A DNA stretch of 64,000 nt from CAVSUR01 sp963731285 (GCA_963731285.1 CAVSUR010000011.1:568072-632071); one strand, 5' to 3'. Shown: positions 1-8,336, counted from the first letter of the stretch. Made by a program: numbers and translations. The notes: generated from the letters alone by a model not told the origin.

Positions 1-1338
1 CTGTGCATGCCCGTTAACAACATGCGGCAAGGGGATGGCGGCACAGTCGAGAATCGTGGGCATCACATCGACCGCATGATGGTACTGGTCCCGCACCTCA
101 CCTGCTACCTGCGTCATCTCCCGAGGCCAGCTGATGATCAGCGGGCTGGCAGCGCTGCCGCCGGCCGGGTGCGGACCGAGTCCGCTGCCGGGCGTCCCGA
201 GCGCCCACGCCCATCCCGGCCAGCCGATATCCCGGCCTGGGTCGGCCAGGCCGCCAGGCCGGGGCCAGGCCCAGGTGTAGGCAGGCCAGCAGGAAGAGAT
301 GCCGCTGCTGCCCGGCGGCGCATCCGGGCTGCCGCCTGTGCTCGCGTTCGCGGAACAGACCACCACGATGGTGTCATCAAGCTGCCCGGATTCTGTCAGG
401 TAATCCAGCAGCCGCCCGACCTGGTGATCGGTATAGGAGCACAGGCCAGCATGGACCTCGGCAAGGCCGGCACAGCACTTCTTCTGCTCGTCGCTGAGCG
501 AATGCCACGGGCGCACGCCGCAGGCCCCGGCCATGACCGGGGCCGGGTCTGTGCTCTCAGGCACCAGGCCGAGCCGCTTCATCTTGTCATTTACGATCTC
601 GCGATAGCGCTCGTAGCCCGTTTCGAACCGGCCGCGGTACTTGCCGGTCCAGGTGCCGGGTGCGGCATGCGGGGCATTGTTCGGGCCGAAGGATAGATAA
701 CAGAACCAGGGTTTACCCTGCGCGGTCTGCGCCCCGGAGCGGATGAACTCAATGGCCATGACGGCCAGGTCCGCGTTGAGGTGGTAGCCGTCCGCTGGCG
801 GATACGGCGGATCGACATACTGATTGTCGTAGATCAGGTCGGGATACAGCTGGCAGGTCTGTGCGCCCAGGAATCCGTAGAAGCGATCGAAGCCGCGCTC
901 AAGCGGCCAGGTGCGGCGCGAGCCTGGCACGAGGGCCGCGGCTGGCGGGCTGAGATTCCACTGGCCGACGCAGTAGCTGCGATAGCCACTCCCGGCCAGG
1001 ATCTCGGCCAGGGTACCGGCCTCCGGCGGGACGGTCATGCTCTGGCTGCGCCAGCCGAGTTCACCTGGTCCGGGCCGGCCCAGCCGAGTCATGCCGGTAT
1101 CACGTCCCGTCAGCAGGCTGTAACGCGCCGGCCTGGAAAGGCCGGTCGTGTGCCATTGCGAATAGCGCAGTCCCCGCGTGGCGAGCCGGGTCATATTCGG
1201 GGCGTCGATCTGGCCGCCGAACGCATCCCAGGCCGCGATTCCGACATCATCCCAGACCACGTAGAGCACATTCGGCCTGCTGCGACGGGCTGCCCGCACG
1301 TCAGGCGGGCGGTGCGGCGTCCCCCCGCGCCCGCTCAC
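1..1338 (-). CDS. Arylsulfatase-family protein, catalytic residues substituted (partial, 3' end outside window)
   Basis: The first 446 residues are visible and the C-terminus lies beyond the window edge. The fold is recognisable: strand 1 with the metal Asp pair (NVLYVVWDDVG, about residue 27), the region that normally carries the formylglycine motif, the Y-C-V-G-x-W strand, and the late QYHHAVDVMPTILD segment. Key residues differ from the active family. The C-x-P-x-R motif reads SRPAR, GKWH reads GQWN, the THAPHH-type loop reads NNAPHA, and the second metal-site DNG reads ANA. The changes cluster on the active site while the frame stays open, so I infer a catalytically inert sulfatase homologue, or at best a Ser-type enzyme with a damaged site. 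The GTG start at 1338 overlaps the stop of the upstream small gene (GTGA), which suggests translational coupling. Confidence 0.85.
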   Translation of the reverse strand, partial: MSGRGGTPHRPPDVRAARRSRPNVLYVVWDDVGIAAWDAFGGQIDAPNMTRLATRGLRYSQWHTTGLSRPARYSLLTGRDTGMTRLGRPGPGELGWRSQSMTVPPEAGTLAEILAGSGYRSYCVGQWNLSPPAAALVPGSRRTWPLERGFDRFYGFLGAQTCQLYPDLIYDNQYVDPPYPPADGYHLNADLAVMAIEFIRSGAQTAQGKPWFCYLSFGPNNAPHAAPGTWTGKYRGRFETGYERYREIVNDKMKRLGLVPESTDPAPVMAGACGVRPWHSLSDEQKKCCAGLAEVHAGLCSYTDHQVGRLLDYLTESGQLDDTIVVVCSANASTGGSPDAPPGSSGISSCWPAYTWAWPRPGGLADPGRDIGWPGWAWALGTPGSGLGPHPAGGSAASPLIISWPREMTQVAGEVRDQYHHAVDVMPTILDCAAIPLPHVVNGHAQ

Positions 1339-1535
1339 GATTCAGCTGCCTTGCTCGCCGGTGCGACAGCACCGGGCCGCCCGCCGCCCGCGGGAACAGG
1401 GCCGGGCAGGCAGGACCGCCGCGGAAGCCGCTCAGTGACACGGCCGTGGGCAAGGCCCCCGCAGGCGATGAGCAGCAGCAGTGCCGCCGCATAGCTCCGG
1501 GACCGCAAAGGCGCCAGGGGATCGGACCGAGTCAC
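1335..1535 (-). CDS. Small putative lipoprotein
   Basis: A 66-residue protein. The GTG start at 1535 is preceded by GGAGGA eight bases upstream; an in-frame GTG at 1568 has no such site. Residues 10-25 form a basic-then-hydrophobic signal (RSRSYAAALLLLIACGG) with an LIAC lipobox, so the mature part would be a lipid-anchored Gly/Pro/Arg-rich peptide of about 45 residues. I do not recognise a family. Its stop overlaps the start of the sulfatase homologue by four bases, so the two are probably translated together. An alternative reading is that it is the detached secretion signal of the sulfatase, which itself has no signal peptide. Confidence 0.45.
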   Translation of the reverse strand: MTRSDPLAPLRSRSYAAALLLLIACGGLAHGRVTERLPRRSCLPGPVPAGGGRPGAVAPASKAAES

Positions 1536-1589
1536 TCTAGAATCCTCCGAGTCTTTAGTCCCTGGCACCTCACCTGGGGCGGGTGGTAT

Positions 1590-2288
1590 CTACTTCAGGA
1601 TGTTCACGGCGCGGGCGACTACCAGCAGCGCGACCAGCAGCGAGATCACATCCTCGGCCATCATCATGAGCTTCGCCCAGGACCTGATCGCCGAGACGTC
1701 CGTGGGGCTGAAGGCCATGGCTGTCGTGAACGACAGATGCAGGTAGTCAATGAACTTCGGATACCAGTCGGCCCCGGCGTATTCAGGATTGGTCATCTCG
1801 GGAAAGACGAAGGCAGGGCGGCGGCCCGGCCCCCGCGCGCGGGCCGCCGCTCCGCCTCGGTCCAGATCCCAGTACCACAGGCCGAACGCAATCACGTTGG
1901 TGAGCCACACGGCGGAGCCGCTGGCCAGCAGAATATTGGCGTCATTGGTGAACTTTGCCCCGCTGATGATGGCAGCTACCAGGCGTATAACCGCGGTGGC
2001 ATTCACCAGCGAGATCACGCCTATCAGGGTCCCTGTCATTACCCGCAGCCAGGTGGAGTCGCGATCGATGCGGCCGGGATCACCGATGACCAGGACACCG
2101 AGCAGCCCCACCAGGACCAGGACGAGCACCCAGCGGGCCTCTCCGGTTCTGAGCTGAGGCGGCAGGATCACGCGCAGTCCGCCGGCCGCCAGCACCGCCA
2201 GCGCCATCGGCCAGCGCCGCTCGCCTGCCCTGGGCGGGCGCTCCCCGGGGCTGGCGGGCGCTGGGGGGGTCGGGGGGGTCATGGTCAC
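1590..2288 (-). CDS. DUF1345 family membrane protein
   Basis: A 232-residue polytopic membrane protein of unknown function. After a Pro-rich cytoplasmic start, hydrophobic segments lie near residues 28-42, 52-68, 80-102, 117-140, 165-182 and 210-229. The C-terminal SFTTAMAFSPTDV loop followed by a membrane helix is the characteristic DUF1345 signature. The GTG start at 2288 overlaps the TGA of the upstream GAP-family relic (GTGA); an ATG two codons later at 2282 is an alternative start. The family has been loosely compared with ion-channel pores, but nothing in this sequence proves a transport role. Confidence 0.8.
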   Translation of the reverse strand: MTMTPPTPPAPASPGERPPRAGERRWPMALAVLAAGGLRVILPPQLRTGEARWVLVLVLVGLLGVLVIGDPGRIDRDSTWLRVMTGTLIGVISLVNATAVIRLVAAIISGAKFTNDANILLASGSAVWLTNVIAFGLWYWDLDRGGAAARARGPGRRPAFVFPEMTNPEYAGADWYPKFIDYLHLSFTTAMAFSPTDVSAIRSWAKLMMMAEDVISLLVALLVVARAVNILK

Positions 2289-2508
2289 CCGGCCAGCAGG
2301 TAGATGCTCTCGCCGGCCAGCCAGAAGCCCAGCAGCAGGGAGACCACGATGATCACCTGGTCCCGGTGGGTGTCCAGCCAGGCCCGCAGCCGCTTGAGCC
2401 GGGCATCGGCCGCGGCGGGCGCGAAGACCGCGTACAGCTGATGAACGCCGTCAGCGGGAAGGGCTCGAGAGTGATCCCGAGCCCGATCAGCAGCAGGTCA
2501 GCCGCCAT
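2285..2508 (-). pseudogene. GAP-family (SfLAP-type) membrane protein, internally deleted remnant
   Basis: The first 23 residues from the ATG at 2508 (ending LGITLEPFPLTAFIS) match the N-terminus of GAP/SfLAP-family membrane proteins. A different frame then encodes the family's C-terminus (RLRAWLDTHRDQVIIV, then a last membrane helix) and ends at 2285. The roughly 150 middle residues that should lie between them are missing, and the frames do not agree. This is a relic left by an internal deletion. Its surviving stop codon still overlaps the start of the DUF1345 gene, so it may still matter for coupled translation. Confidence 0.7.
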
Positions 2509-2560
2509 CCGGCACGACTCCCGTCATCAGCGCCGGCATCGGCTCAGGCCGGCCGGGATC

Positions 2561-4021
2561 TCACAGGCCGCGCTCGGCGGTTATCCGTCCCGATGCGACT
2601 GCGTCGACGAGGGACTTGTAATCACGCTCGTTCTGGTCGGCGTATGTGACCGCGAATTCGGCGATCGCCTTCTCGAATACATCCGAGCTGCCGAGATACG
2701 CGGCGATCGCGATCCGGTCTCCTGAGCGGGCGTGCGCCCGCGCCAGGGTCCACCCGCACAGGTCGCCGTACATCCGCAGGCCGCGCGGCACCATGCTTTC
2801 GATGTCGACCGAGAATTTCCAGTCGCGCAGCTGGCGGACGTAGAAGTCGCGCTGCTGGCCGTCCAGGCCTGTCTCGATCCGCTGCCAGCCGAGGAAGATG
2901 TCGCTGGACGCCTGCATCAGCCGCTGGCCCGCCACCACCCGCTGGCCCTGATTGGTGTACTTGCTGGTGCCGACGAAGGCCGCCAGCACCGATTTCTCGG
3001 CCTCCTTGACCTGCAGGAACAGCGGATCTGAATTGTCGCGGCCGAGCAGCAGGATGATCCAGCACCGGGTTCCCACGCTGCCGACGCCGACAACCTTGCG
3101 GGCTATGTCGCAGAACTCGTACTGCTCGATCAGGAACCTGCGGTCGGTCTCCAGCGTGCGCCGGTACATGCCGAGCAGGTGAGTCATCTGCTCAGTGAAG
3201 CCAGCCAGAGTTTCCTGCTCGGGCAGCAGGTCCGCGAGCGGTACCAGCAGCGGCGGATCGGCGATGATCTTGGGCCGGCCGTCCACAAGATGAGTCAGCT
3301 TGGCGACTTCCTGCATGCTGTCCCTGGTCCGCGCCTTGGCCAGGCCCTTAGCCACCACCTTCCGCTGGCGTGCCTTCAGCTGGGACTCGAACTGCGCCTT
3401 CATCTGGTCCATATCGACGTGCGCGTACCAGACATCCAGGTTGGTCATCCCGGCGAAACTGCGCATTGCCTGGCGGTACCTGGCGACGGCGGCCGTGACG
3501 ATCGCACGGCGGTCCTTAGCCGGGAATCCGTTGTCGCGTCCCGCCACTTCCAGGCTGGCCGCGAGCCGCTTGACGTCCCATTCCCACGGGCCGGGCAGCG
3601 TCTCATCGAAGTCGTTGACATCGAAGACCAGACGGCGCTCGGCTGAGCCGAAGAGGCCGAAGTTCGACAAGTGCGCGTCCCCGCAGGCCTGCACGGCCAG
3701 CCCGGACACCGGCGTGCTGGCCAGGTCACTGGCCATCGGCAGGGCCGCGCCGCGGTAGTAGGTAAATGGCGACACCATCATCCGGCCCCACCGGACCGGT
3801 ACCAGCTCCGGTACGCGCGGCTCTGCCTGCCTGGCCAGCAGCCCGATCGGGTCTGGCCGGTCCGCCGGCGGGTCGAATACGGCATGGCTGGCCCGCGGCA
3901 CTTCAGCGCGCGCCTCTTTGCCGCGAAGGGCGCGCTCCGCCGGGGTCAGGTGCCCGAGCGCCGTATCTAGCTGATACCGCAGCTTTTCCCTGGGCTGAGC
4001 CCCAGCCGTCAGCACAGTCAT
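2561..4021 (-). CDS. DUF2252 family protein
   Basis: About 486 residues. An N-terminal helical part is followed by the core with FTYYRGAALPMASDLA, QACGDAHLSNFG and FDVNDFDETLPGPWEWDVKR, which are the hallmarks of DUF2252. The fold is related to aminoglycoside-phosphotransferase and HipA-like kinases; the HLSNFG and DVNDFDE stretches sit where a catalytic loop and a metal-binding Asp would be. The substrate is unknown. I chose the ATG at 4021 because GAGAGGGG precedes it; an in-frame ATG at 4072 would add 17 weakly family-like residues. The gene stands alone on the minus strand with about 220 bases of non-coding DNA upstream. Confidence 0.85.
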   Translation of the reverse strand: MTVLTAGAQPREKLRYQLDTALGHLTPAERALRGKEARAEVPRASHAVFDPPADRPDPIGLLARQAEPRVPELVPVRWGRMMVSPFTYYRGAALPMASDLASTPVSGLAVQACGDAHLSNFGLFGSAERRLVFDVNDFDETLPGPWEWDVKRLAASLEVAGRDNGFPAKDRRAIVTAAVARYRQAMRSFAGMTNLDVWYAHVDMDQMKAQFESQLKARQRKVVAKGLAKARTRDSMQEVAKLTHLVDGRPKIIADPPLLVPLADLLPEQETLAGFTEQMTHLLGMYRRTLETDRRFLIEQYEFCDIARKVVGVGSVGTRCWIILLLGRDNSDPLFLQVKEAEKSVLAAFVGTSKYTNQGQRVVAGQRLMQASSDIFLGWQRIETGLDGQQRDFYVRQLRDWKFSVDIESMVPRGLRMYGDLCGWTLARAHARSGDRIAIAAYLGSSDVFEKAIAEFAVTYADQNERDYKSLVDAVASGRITAERGL

Positions 4022-4245
4022 CACGGGCCCCTCTCTAGCGCTGCCCGGCGCCTCATCCGGGCAATCCGGCATGCGCGGCCGACCTCCGCGACAGCGACAG
4101 CGATTGAGGGCAGCCGCTGAACGTCGCGCAAGCCACTTTGCCGTGCCAGCGGGCTGCCTGCCTCACCCTGGCCGGGTGACATGGCCGGCAGTCTCGCGGA
4201 CCTGACCCGGCTGGCCCGGCCCGCCGGATACGCCTGACAGCCAGG

Positions 4246-4743
4246 TCAGCGGCCCAGCAGGTGGGCGTTGACGGCGCGGGCCGATGGAGTCAGCTCGGGA
4301 ATCTCGGCCACGGTCACGCCACAGTCGCGCAGCCAGGCCGCACCGCCGCCGGGCATGAACAGCGGCGGCTCCAGCCAGGCCAGCACGACCCGGCGCACCC
4401 CGGCGGCGATGATCAGCTCCGCGCACGGCCGCGGCCGGGACGCCCGGCGCAGGCACGGCTCGAGCGAGCTGTAGAGGGTCGCGGCGGACAGCACGGCGCC
4501 GGGCGTGCCCGCCGCGGCCGCCTTGGCCAGTGCGACCTCCTCGGCGTGGTCGGCAGGCGAGCGCTCACGGGAGTAGCCAGTCGCGATGACCGAGCCCGCG
4601 CTGCTGACCAGGATCGCGCCGACGCTGAAGGCAGTGGTCGAGGGCGGACAGCGCTCCGACAGCCCGATGGCCTGGCGCAGCCAGGACGCGTCGGCCCCCC
4701 GCCGACCGGGCGGCGTGCACTGCGGGCCGGACTTTTGCGGCAT
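4246..4743 (-). CDS. Stand-alone cytidine/RibD-type deaminase domain protein
   Basis: A 165-residue zinc-dependent deaminase. The zinc site is clear: HAEEVAL (HAE, with the Glu as proton shuttle, near residue 85) and the paired cysteines in EPCLRRASRPRPCAEL. The following hydrophobic strand and GGAAWLRDCGV helix resemble the N-terminal deaminase half of RibD (the pyrimidine deaminase step of riboflavin synthesis), but no reductase domain follows. It could act on a pteridine, pyrimidine or damaged nucleotide; the sequence does not decide. The ATG at 4743 is the only good start. An aldehyde dehydrogenase fragment lies just upstream on the other strand. Confidence 0.8.
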   Translation of the reverse strand: MPQKSGPQCTPPGRRGADASWLRQAIGLSERCPPSTTAFSVGAILVSSAGSVIATGYSRERSPADHAEEVALAKAAAAGTPGAVLSAATLYSSLEPCLRRASRPRPCAELIIAAGVRRVVLAWLEPPLFMPGGGAAWLRDCGVTVAEIPELTPSARAVNAHLLGR

Positions 4744-4810
4744 AAATGTTCTTTCCTGACGGCTGCCGAGGGCTGCCCTCAACGGTATCGGGGCCGCCGC
4801 AGCCGGTGAT

Positions 4811-4995
4811 TTGCTGCCGCCCGGGGGTCGGCTGGCGGGTAGCCGGCTGCGGCTGCTGGCCTGGAAATCGCACCTCATCCGGTACGCGGGCGGGCCGGCC
4901 GAGCTGGTGCACGCCGAGGCCGGCAAGCCGCTCGCCGACGCGCAGCTGGAGATCTTGCTGGCGATCGTGCGCATCGACCTGAGCCAGGCCTGGAT
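4811..4995 (+). pseudogene. Aldehyde dehydrogenase N-terminal fragment
   Basis: About 58 codons read as an NAD(P)-dependent aldehyde dehydrogenase: a segment like RLLAWKSHLIRYAG, then AELVHAEAGKPLADAQLE and AIVRIDL. This corresponds to the helix bundle that precedes the Rossmann fold near residues 60-120 of the usual 480-500-residue enzyme. Homology stops abruptly at about 4990, where a palindromic element begins, and neither the N-terminus nor the catalytic domain is present. This is a relic, not a gene. Confidence 0.65.
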
Positions 4996-5017
4996 AAGGT
5001 GCCCCGCTGCGCCATTT

Positions 5018-5071
5018 CCATGATCTCGGTGACTTGTCCGCAACGGGAACTGAAAGTCACCGAGATCATGG
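5018..5071. repeat. Perfect 18-bp inverted repeat element
   Basis: CCATGATCTCGGTGACTT at 5018-5035 is matched exactly by its reverse complement at 5054-5071, around an 18-base spacer. The element sits where the aldehyde dehydrogenase homology ends and 27 bases before the DUF1801 start. It has no T-run, so it is not a typical terminator. A small mobile palindrome (REP/MITE-like) or an integration scar is more likely. Confidence 0.7.
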
Positions 5072-5097
5072 GAGGCAGCCGGGCTAGGCTGGGCGCC

Positions 5098-5523
5098 ATG
5101 GCCGGCGCAGCAGATCCGCGCGTGGACGCCTACATCGACGGGCTGCCGGACTGGCAGCAGGACATCTGCCGTGAGGTCCGCGCGCTGGTGCACGCCGCCG
5201 ACCCGGCGGTCACCGAGACCATCAAGCGGACCAGGCAGCCGTACTTCGTGCTGCAGGGCAACGTCTGCGCGCTGCTGGCGGCGGAGGACCATGTCAGCGT
5301 GTTCCTCTACGACGGTGCGATCGTGCCCGATCCGGACGGAATCATCACCGGCGGCCACGACAACGCCACCGCCCGCACGGTCGCCGTCCGGCGCGGTGAG
5401 GTCATCAACGGGCCGGCCCTGACCGAGATGTTCCGGCAGATCATCGCCAACAACCGGGCCGGCGGATGGCGCAGGCTCAAGGCGGCCGGCCGCGGCCAGG
5501 CCGGCCAGCCCGGCGCGGGCTGA
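5098..5523 (+). CDS. DUF1801 domain-containing protein
   Basis: A 141-residue protein starting at the ATG at 5098. The N-terminal helices (DPRVDAYIDGLPDWQQDI) and the strand region with VTETIKRTRQPYFVLQGNVCAL and HVSVFLYDGAIVPDPDG are typical of DUF1801 (YdhG-like fold), a small family of unknown biochemical role. The C-terminal stretch is Arg/Gly-rich. It converges on the CocE hydrolase, with only five bases between the stops. A second, unrelated DUF1801-type gene lies at 58.5-58.9 kb. Confidence 0.8.
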   Translation: MAGAADPRVDAYIDGLPDWQQDICREVRALVHAADPAVTETIKRTRQPYFVLQGNVCALLAAEDHVSVFLYDGAIVPDPDGIITGGHDNATARTVAVRRGEVINGPALTEMFRQIIANNRAGGWRRLKAAGRGQAGQPGAG

Positions 5524-5528
5524 TCCGG

Positions 5529-7556
5529 CTAATGGCCGCGCCGCGGGAAACGGCGCTCCCAGCTGCGCTCGCGGACCAGCTCGCCGTCGCAGCGCAGTTC
5601 CCGGCGGAACCGGTACCGCAGCGACGTCTGATCCCCGGCCAGCTCGAGTACCGAGCTGGCCAGCAGCAGCCGTCCGTCGAGGTGAATCTCGGTCCGTGCC
5701 TCGCCCCGGGCGGCGGCCTGCGCGGGCCGGTCGTCGTGCACCTGGTAGCGCAGATACTCCTCGTCGACGACCCGGCCCCAGCTGAATTCGGTGCCCGAGC
5801 TGCCCCGCCACCAGATCGCCGCCTGGCCGGAGTCGTCCCGCTGCATGGTCCAGCGGACCGGCAGGATCTCGCCCCACGAGCGCACCCCCGGCGCGGGCTG
5901 CGCGGGGGCGGGCGCCCGGAACCGCGGCACCGGCTGCTGCCCCGCCGGCTGCTGCCCTGCCGGGATGACCGGCAGGATCAGCCGGGTGCCGGCCGTGCCG
6001 AGCCGGATCCGGGCGGTGGCCGGGTGGGGGGTGGGCCAGATCATCGGCCACATCGCGTTCGACAATGCCAGCCGGACCCGGTGCCCGCGGCCGAACACCC
6101 AGGAGGTGACGTGCAGGTCCAGCGGCAGGCCGTCCTCCCCCGGCCAGCGCCCGCCGGCCTCGTCCGGGGCGGCGCCGGCGGCCGCGGGCGCGGGCGCATC
6201 GCGCAGCGGGTCCGGGCGCCCGGACCGGCCGGCCCCGGTCACCAGCGTCACCGTGCCATCCGGGGCCACGTCCGACAGCCGCGCGAACCAGTGCAGCGGC
6301 GCGGCGTCGGCCTCGCCGTGGATCTGCACCCGCGGCATACCGAGGATCTCTATCTCGCGGTTCACCGGCGCCGAGTCGAAGACCAGGCTGAACGCGTCCG
6401 CGCCGCGCTGGTCGGCGGTGAGCTCGCCCCACCAGTGACCCGCCTGCACCCCGGCGGACGGCACATAGCGCAGCTGCTGCTCGCCCGGCGGCGGCGCGCT
6501 GGCCGACAGCGCCCGCTCCGGCCCGCAGAACCAGGTCTCGTACTGTGTCCGCTCCGGCGGCAGCGCGTTCTCGGCCCGCCAGTGGCCGGGTATTTCGGCC
6601 AGGTCCGGGTCCGGCCGGTGCCAGTGCCGCACGTACACGGTGACCGGCGGCTCGGCCATGATGCCGGTGTCGATCCCCTTGAGCCAGTGATCCCACCAGC
6701 GGGCCGCCTCGTCCCGCCACTCGATCGCCGGGCCGGGCGTCGCGTCGTGCGGGAATGCGTGGTTCCACGGCCCGATCAGGGCCTTCACCGGGCCGGCCGC
6801 CGCGGCGAGCATCCGCGGGATGGAGTCCCGGTAGCCGTCCAGCCAGCCGCCGACCAGGAACGCGGGTACCCGCAGCCGCGCGTAGTCCGGCCGCAGCGAG
6901 GCACGCTGCCAGTACGGCCCGTCCTGCGGCTGGCCCAGCCAGCTGATCAGCCATGGCTCGGCGTCGAACCGGCGCCGCGTGTCTTCGTCCAGCGGGAAGT
7001 CCGGGGCGGGCGGCAGCGCGTTCAGGTGGTCGATCATCAGCGCGTACTCGTCCAGGTGCAGCAGCCCGTCGATGTAGTGCACGTCGTCGTGGAACAGGTC
7101 GTCGGACGCGTCCACCGCGATGATGGCCCTCAGGGCCGGCGGCTGCCGCAGCGCGACCTGGATCGCGTTGAAGCCGCCCCAGGAGATCCCCCACATTCCG
7201 ACCGTGCCGGTGCACCACGGCTGCGCGGCCAGCCAGGCGATCACCGTCTCGGCGTCGCGCTGCTCGGCCTCGGTGTACTCGCCGGCGGGCAGCTCGCCTC
7301 CGCTGCGGCCGGTGCCGCGGATGTCCACCCGGGCGCCGGCGTAGCCGCGGGCAGTCATGTCCGCGTACAGCGCGCTGTCCCGGGCGAGCATCGCATCATC
7401 CTTGCGGTAGGGCAGGTACTCCAGCAGCGCCGGGACGGCTGCGGTGCCCGCGTCATCGGCGCCCGCGTCATCGGCGCCAGCGCCGTCGGGCAGGTAGAGG
7501 GTCGCGGCCAGCCCGACTCCGTCCGGCATCGGGATGACCGCCTGCCGGGTGATCAC
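5529..7556 (-). CDS. CocE/NonD family hydrolase (X-Pro dipeptidyl-peptidase S15-type)
   Basis: A 675-residue serine hydrolase. The alpha/beta-hydrolase domain carries the nucleophile elbow GISWGG near residue 130, the acid in GGWLDGYRDS near 245 and the His in IGPWNHAFPHD near 275. After it comes the family's jelly-roll C-terminal domain (from about residue 380, including FSLVFDSAPV and TSWVFGRGHRVRLALSNA). The family cleaves acyl or peptidyl bonds (cocaine esterase, X-Pro peptidases, glutaryl-7-ACA acylase); the substrate here is unknown, and no signal peptide is visible. The GTG start at 7556 overlaps the TetR stop (GTGA), so the two form one translational unit and the regulator probably controls its own operon. 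Confidence 0.85.
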   Translation of the reverse strand: MITRQAVIPMPDGVGLAATLYLPDGAGADDAGADDAGTAAVPALLEYLPYRKDDAMLARDSALYADMTARGYAGARVDIRGTGRSGGELPAGEYTEAEQRDAETVIAWLAAQPWCTGTVGMWGISWGGFNAIQVALRQPPALRAIIAVDASDDLFHDDVHYIDGLLHLDEYALMIDHLNALPPAPDFPLDEDTRRRFDAEPWLISWLGQPQDGPYWQRASLRPDYARLRVPAFLVGGWLDGYRDSIPRMLAAAAGPVKALIGPWNHAFPHDATPGPAIEWRDEAARWWDHWLKGIDTGIMAEPPVTVYVRHWHRPDPDLAEIPGHWRAENALPPERTQYETWFCGPERALSASAPPPGEQQLRYVPSAGVQAGHWWGELTADQRGADAFSLVFDSAPVNREIEILGMPRVQIHGEADAAPLHWFARLSDVAPDGTVTLVTGAGRSGRPDPLRDAPAPAAAGAAPDEAGGRWPGEDGLPLDLHVTSWVFGRGHRVRLALSNAMWPMIWPTPHPATARIRLGTAGTRLILPVIPAGQQPAGQQPVPRFRAPAPAQPAPGVRSWGEILPVRWTMQRDDSGQAAIWWRGSSGTEFSWGRVVDEEYLRYQVHDDRPAQAAARGEARTEIHLDGRLLLASSVLELAGDQTSLRYRFRRELRCDGELVRERSWERRFPRRGH

Positions 7557-8278
7557 GATGCCCCCGTCCCGGGGCCGGTGGCCGGCCCGGGGGCGGTGCC
7601 ACTGGTACCGATAGCTCCGCGCAGCAGCTCGACGAACTGGCGGACCCGCAGCTGCTGCACGCGCGGGGGCTGCATGCCCGCCCCGAACAGGCCCGGGTCC
7701 AGTTCCTCCGTGACGATCGCGTCCTGGAACCGGTCCACTAGCCAGCCGACCAGCGACACGACCAGCGGCAGGTCGATGTCGGCCCGGACCTCACCGCGGG
7801 CGATGCCGAAGTCGACGAACTCCCGCATCCCGTATGGGTCCTCGCGCACCAGGAACTGGGTGATGCCGTGCTTGAGAGCCAGGTCGGAGCAGTAGTTGCC
7901 GAGCAGGGTGACCCGGTAGGCGACCAGGTCGTCGCGGATCAGGTGCGGGGTGCGCTCCAGCCAGTACGCGATAACGGCGAAGAAGCCGCGCGCGACCACT
8001 TCCGGCGGGGCCTCCAGGTACCGGTGGAAGGACCGGGCCGCGGCGGCGTAGGCGGCCAGGAACAGCCCGGCCTTGCTGGTGAAGTAACCGAACACCGCGC
8101 CCTTGGCCACCCCGGCCTGGCGGGCGACCTGGTCGATCCTGGCGCCCTGGAAACCATGGGCGGCAAATTGCTCCATGGCGGCGGCCACGATCCGCTCCTG
8201 CCGGGCCCGCTGCCGGCCCAGCGCCCGTACCGGGGCGCGGGACCTCTCGTCGCCGATCAGCAACTGACCGTGGGTCAT
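7553..8278 (-). CDS. TetR-family transcriptional regulator
   Basis: About 241 residues. The N-terminal helix-turn-helix is textbook: RIVAAAMEQFAAHGFQGARI, then QVARQAGVAKGAVFGYFTSK, near residues 30-75. The C-terminal ligand-binding domain is helical and ends in a Gly/Pro/Thr-rich tail. I start at the ATG at 8278, with GAAGG nine bases upstream; an ATG at 8305 lacks a site. It is divergent from the flavoprotein cassette, with about 100 bases between the start codons, so it may control both that cassette and the downstream CocE hydrolase it overlaps. The effector is unknown. Confidence 0.85.
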   Translation of the reverse strand: MTHGQLLIGDERSRAPVRALGRQRARQERIVAAAMEQFAAHGFQGARIDQVARQAGVAKGAVFGYFTSKAGLFLAAYAAAARSFHRYLEAPPEVVARGFFAVIAYWLERTPHLIRDDLVAYRVTLLGNYCSDLALKHGITQFLVREDPYGMREFVDFGIARGEVRADIDLPLVVSLVGWLVDRFQDAIVTEELDPGLFGAGMQPPRVQQLRVRQFVELLRGAIGTSGTAPGPATGPGTGAS

Positions 8279-8306
8279 GTACTTACGCCTTCGCGTTTGC
8301 GGCATA

Positions 8307-8336
8307 TTGACTTTAGAAAGCGGTCATAACCATACT
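8307..8336 (+). promoter_or_regulatory. Candidate sigma-70-type promoter for the oxidoreductase cassette
   Basis: TTGACT at 8307-8312 and CATACT at 8331-8336 with an 18-base spacer give a good actinobacterial vegetative promoter. It points at the flavoprotein gene that I start at 8380 and overlaps the region a divergent TetR regulator would bind. This is inferred from sequence only. Confidence 0.45.

Noticed and set aside
4246..7218. A 990-codon open frame on the minus strand spanning the deaminase and the region opposite CocE and DUF1801
   Set aside because: Only its last 165 codons (the deaminase) show a family; the rest is Arg/Ala/Gly-rich shadow of CocE in another frame.
5466..7895. An 809-codon plus-strand frame antisense to CocE and TetR
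   Set aside because: High-GC mirror frame rich in Arg, Gly and Pro with no motifs; the minus-strand genes have full families.
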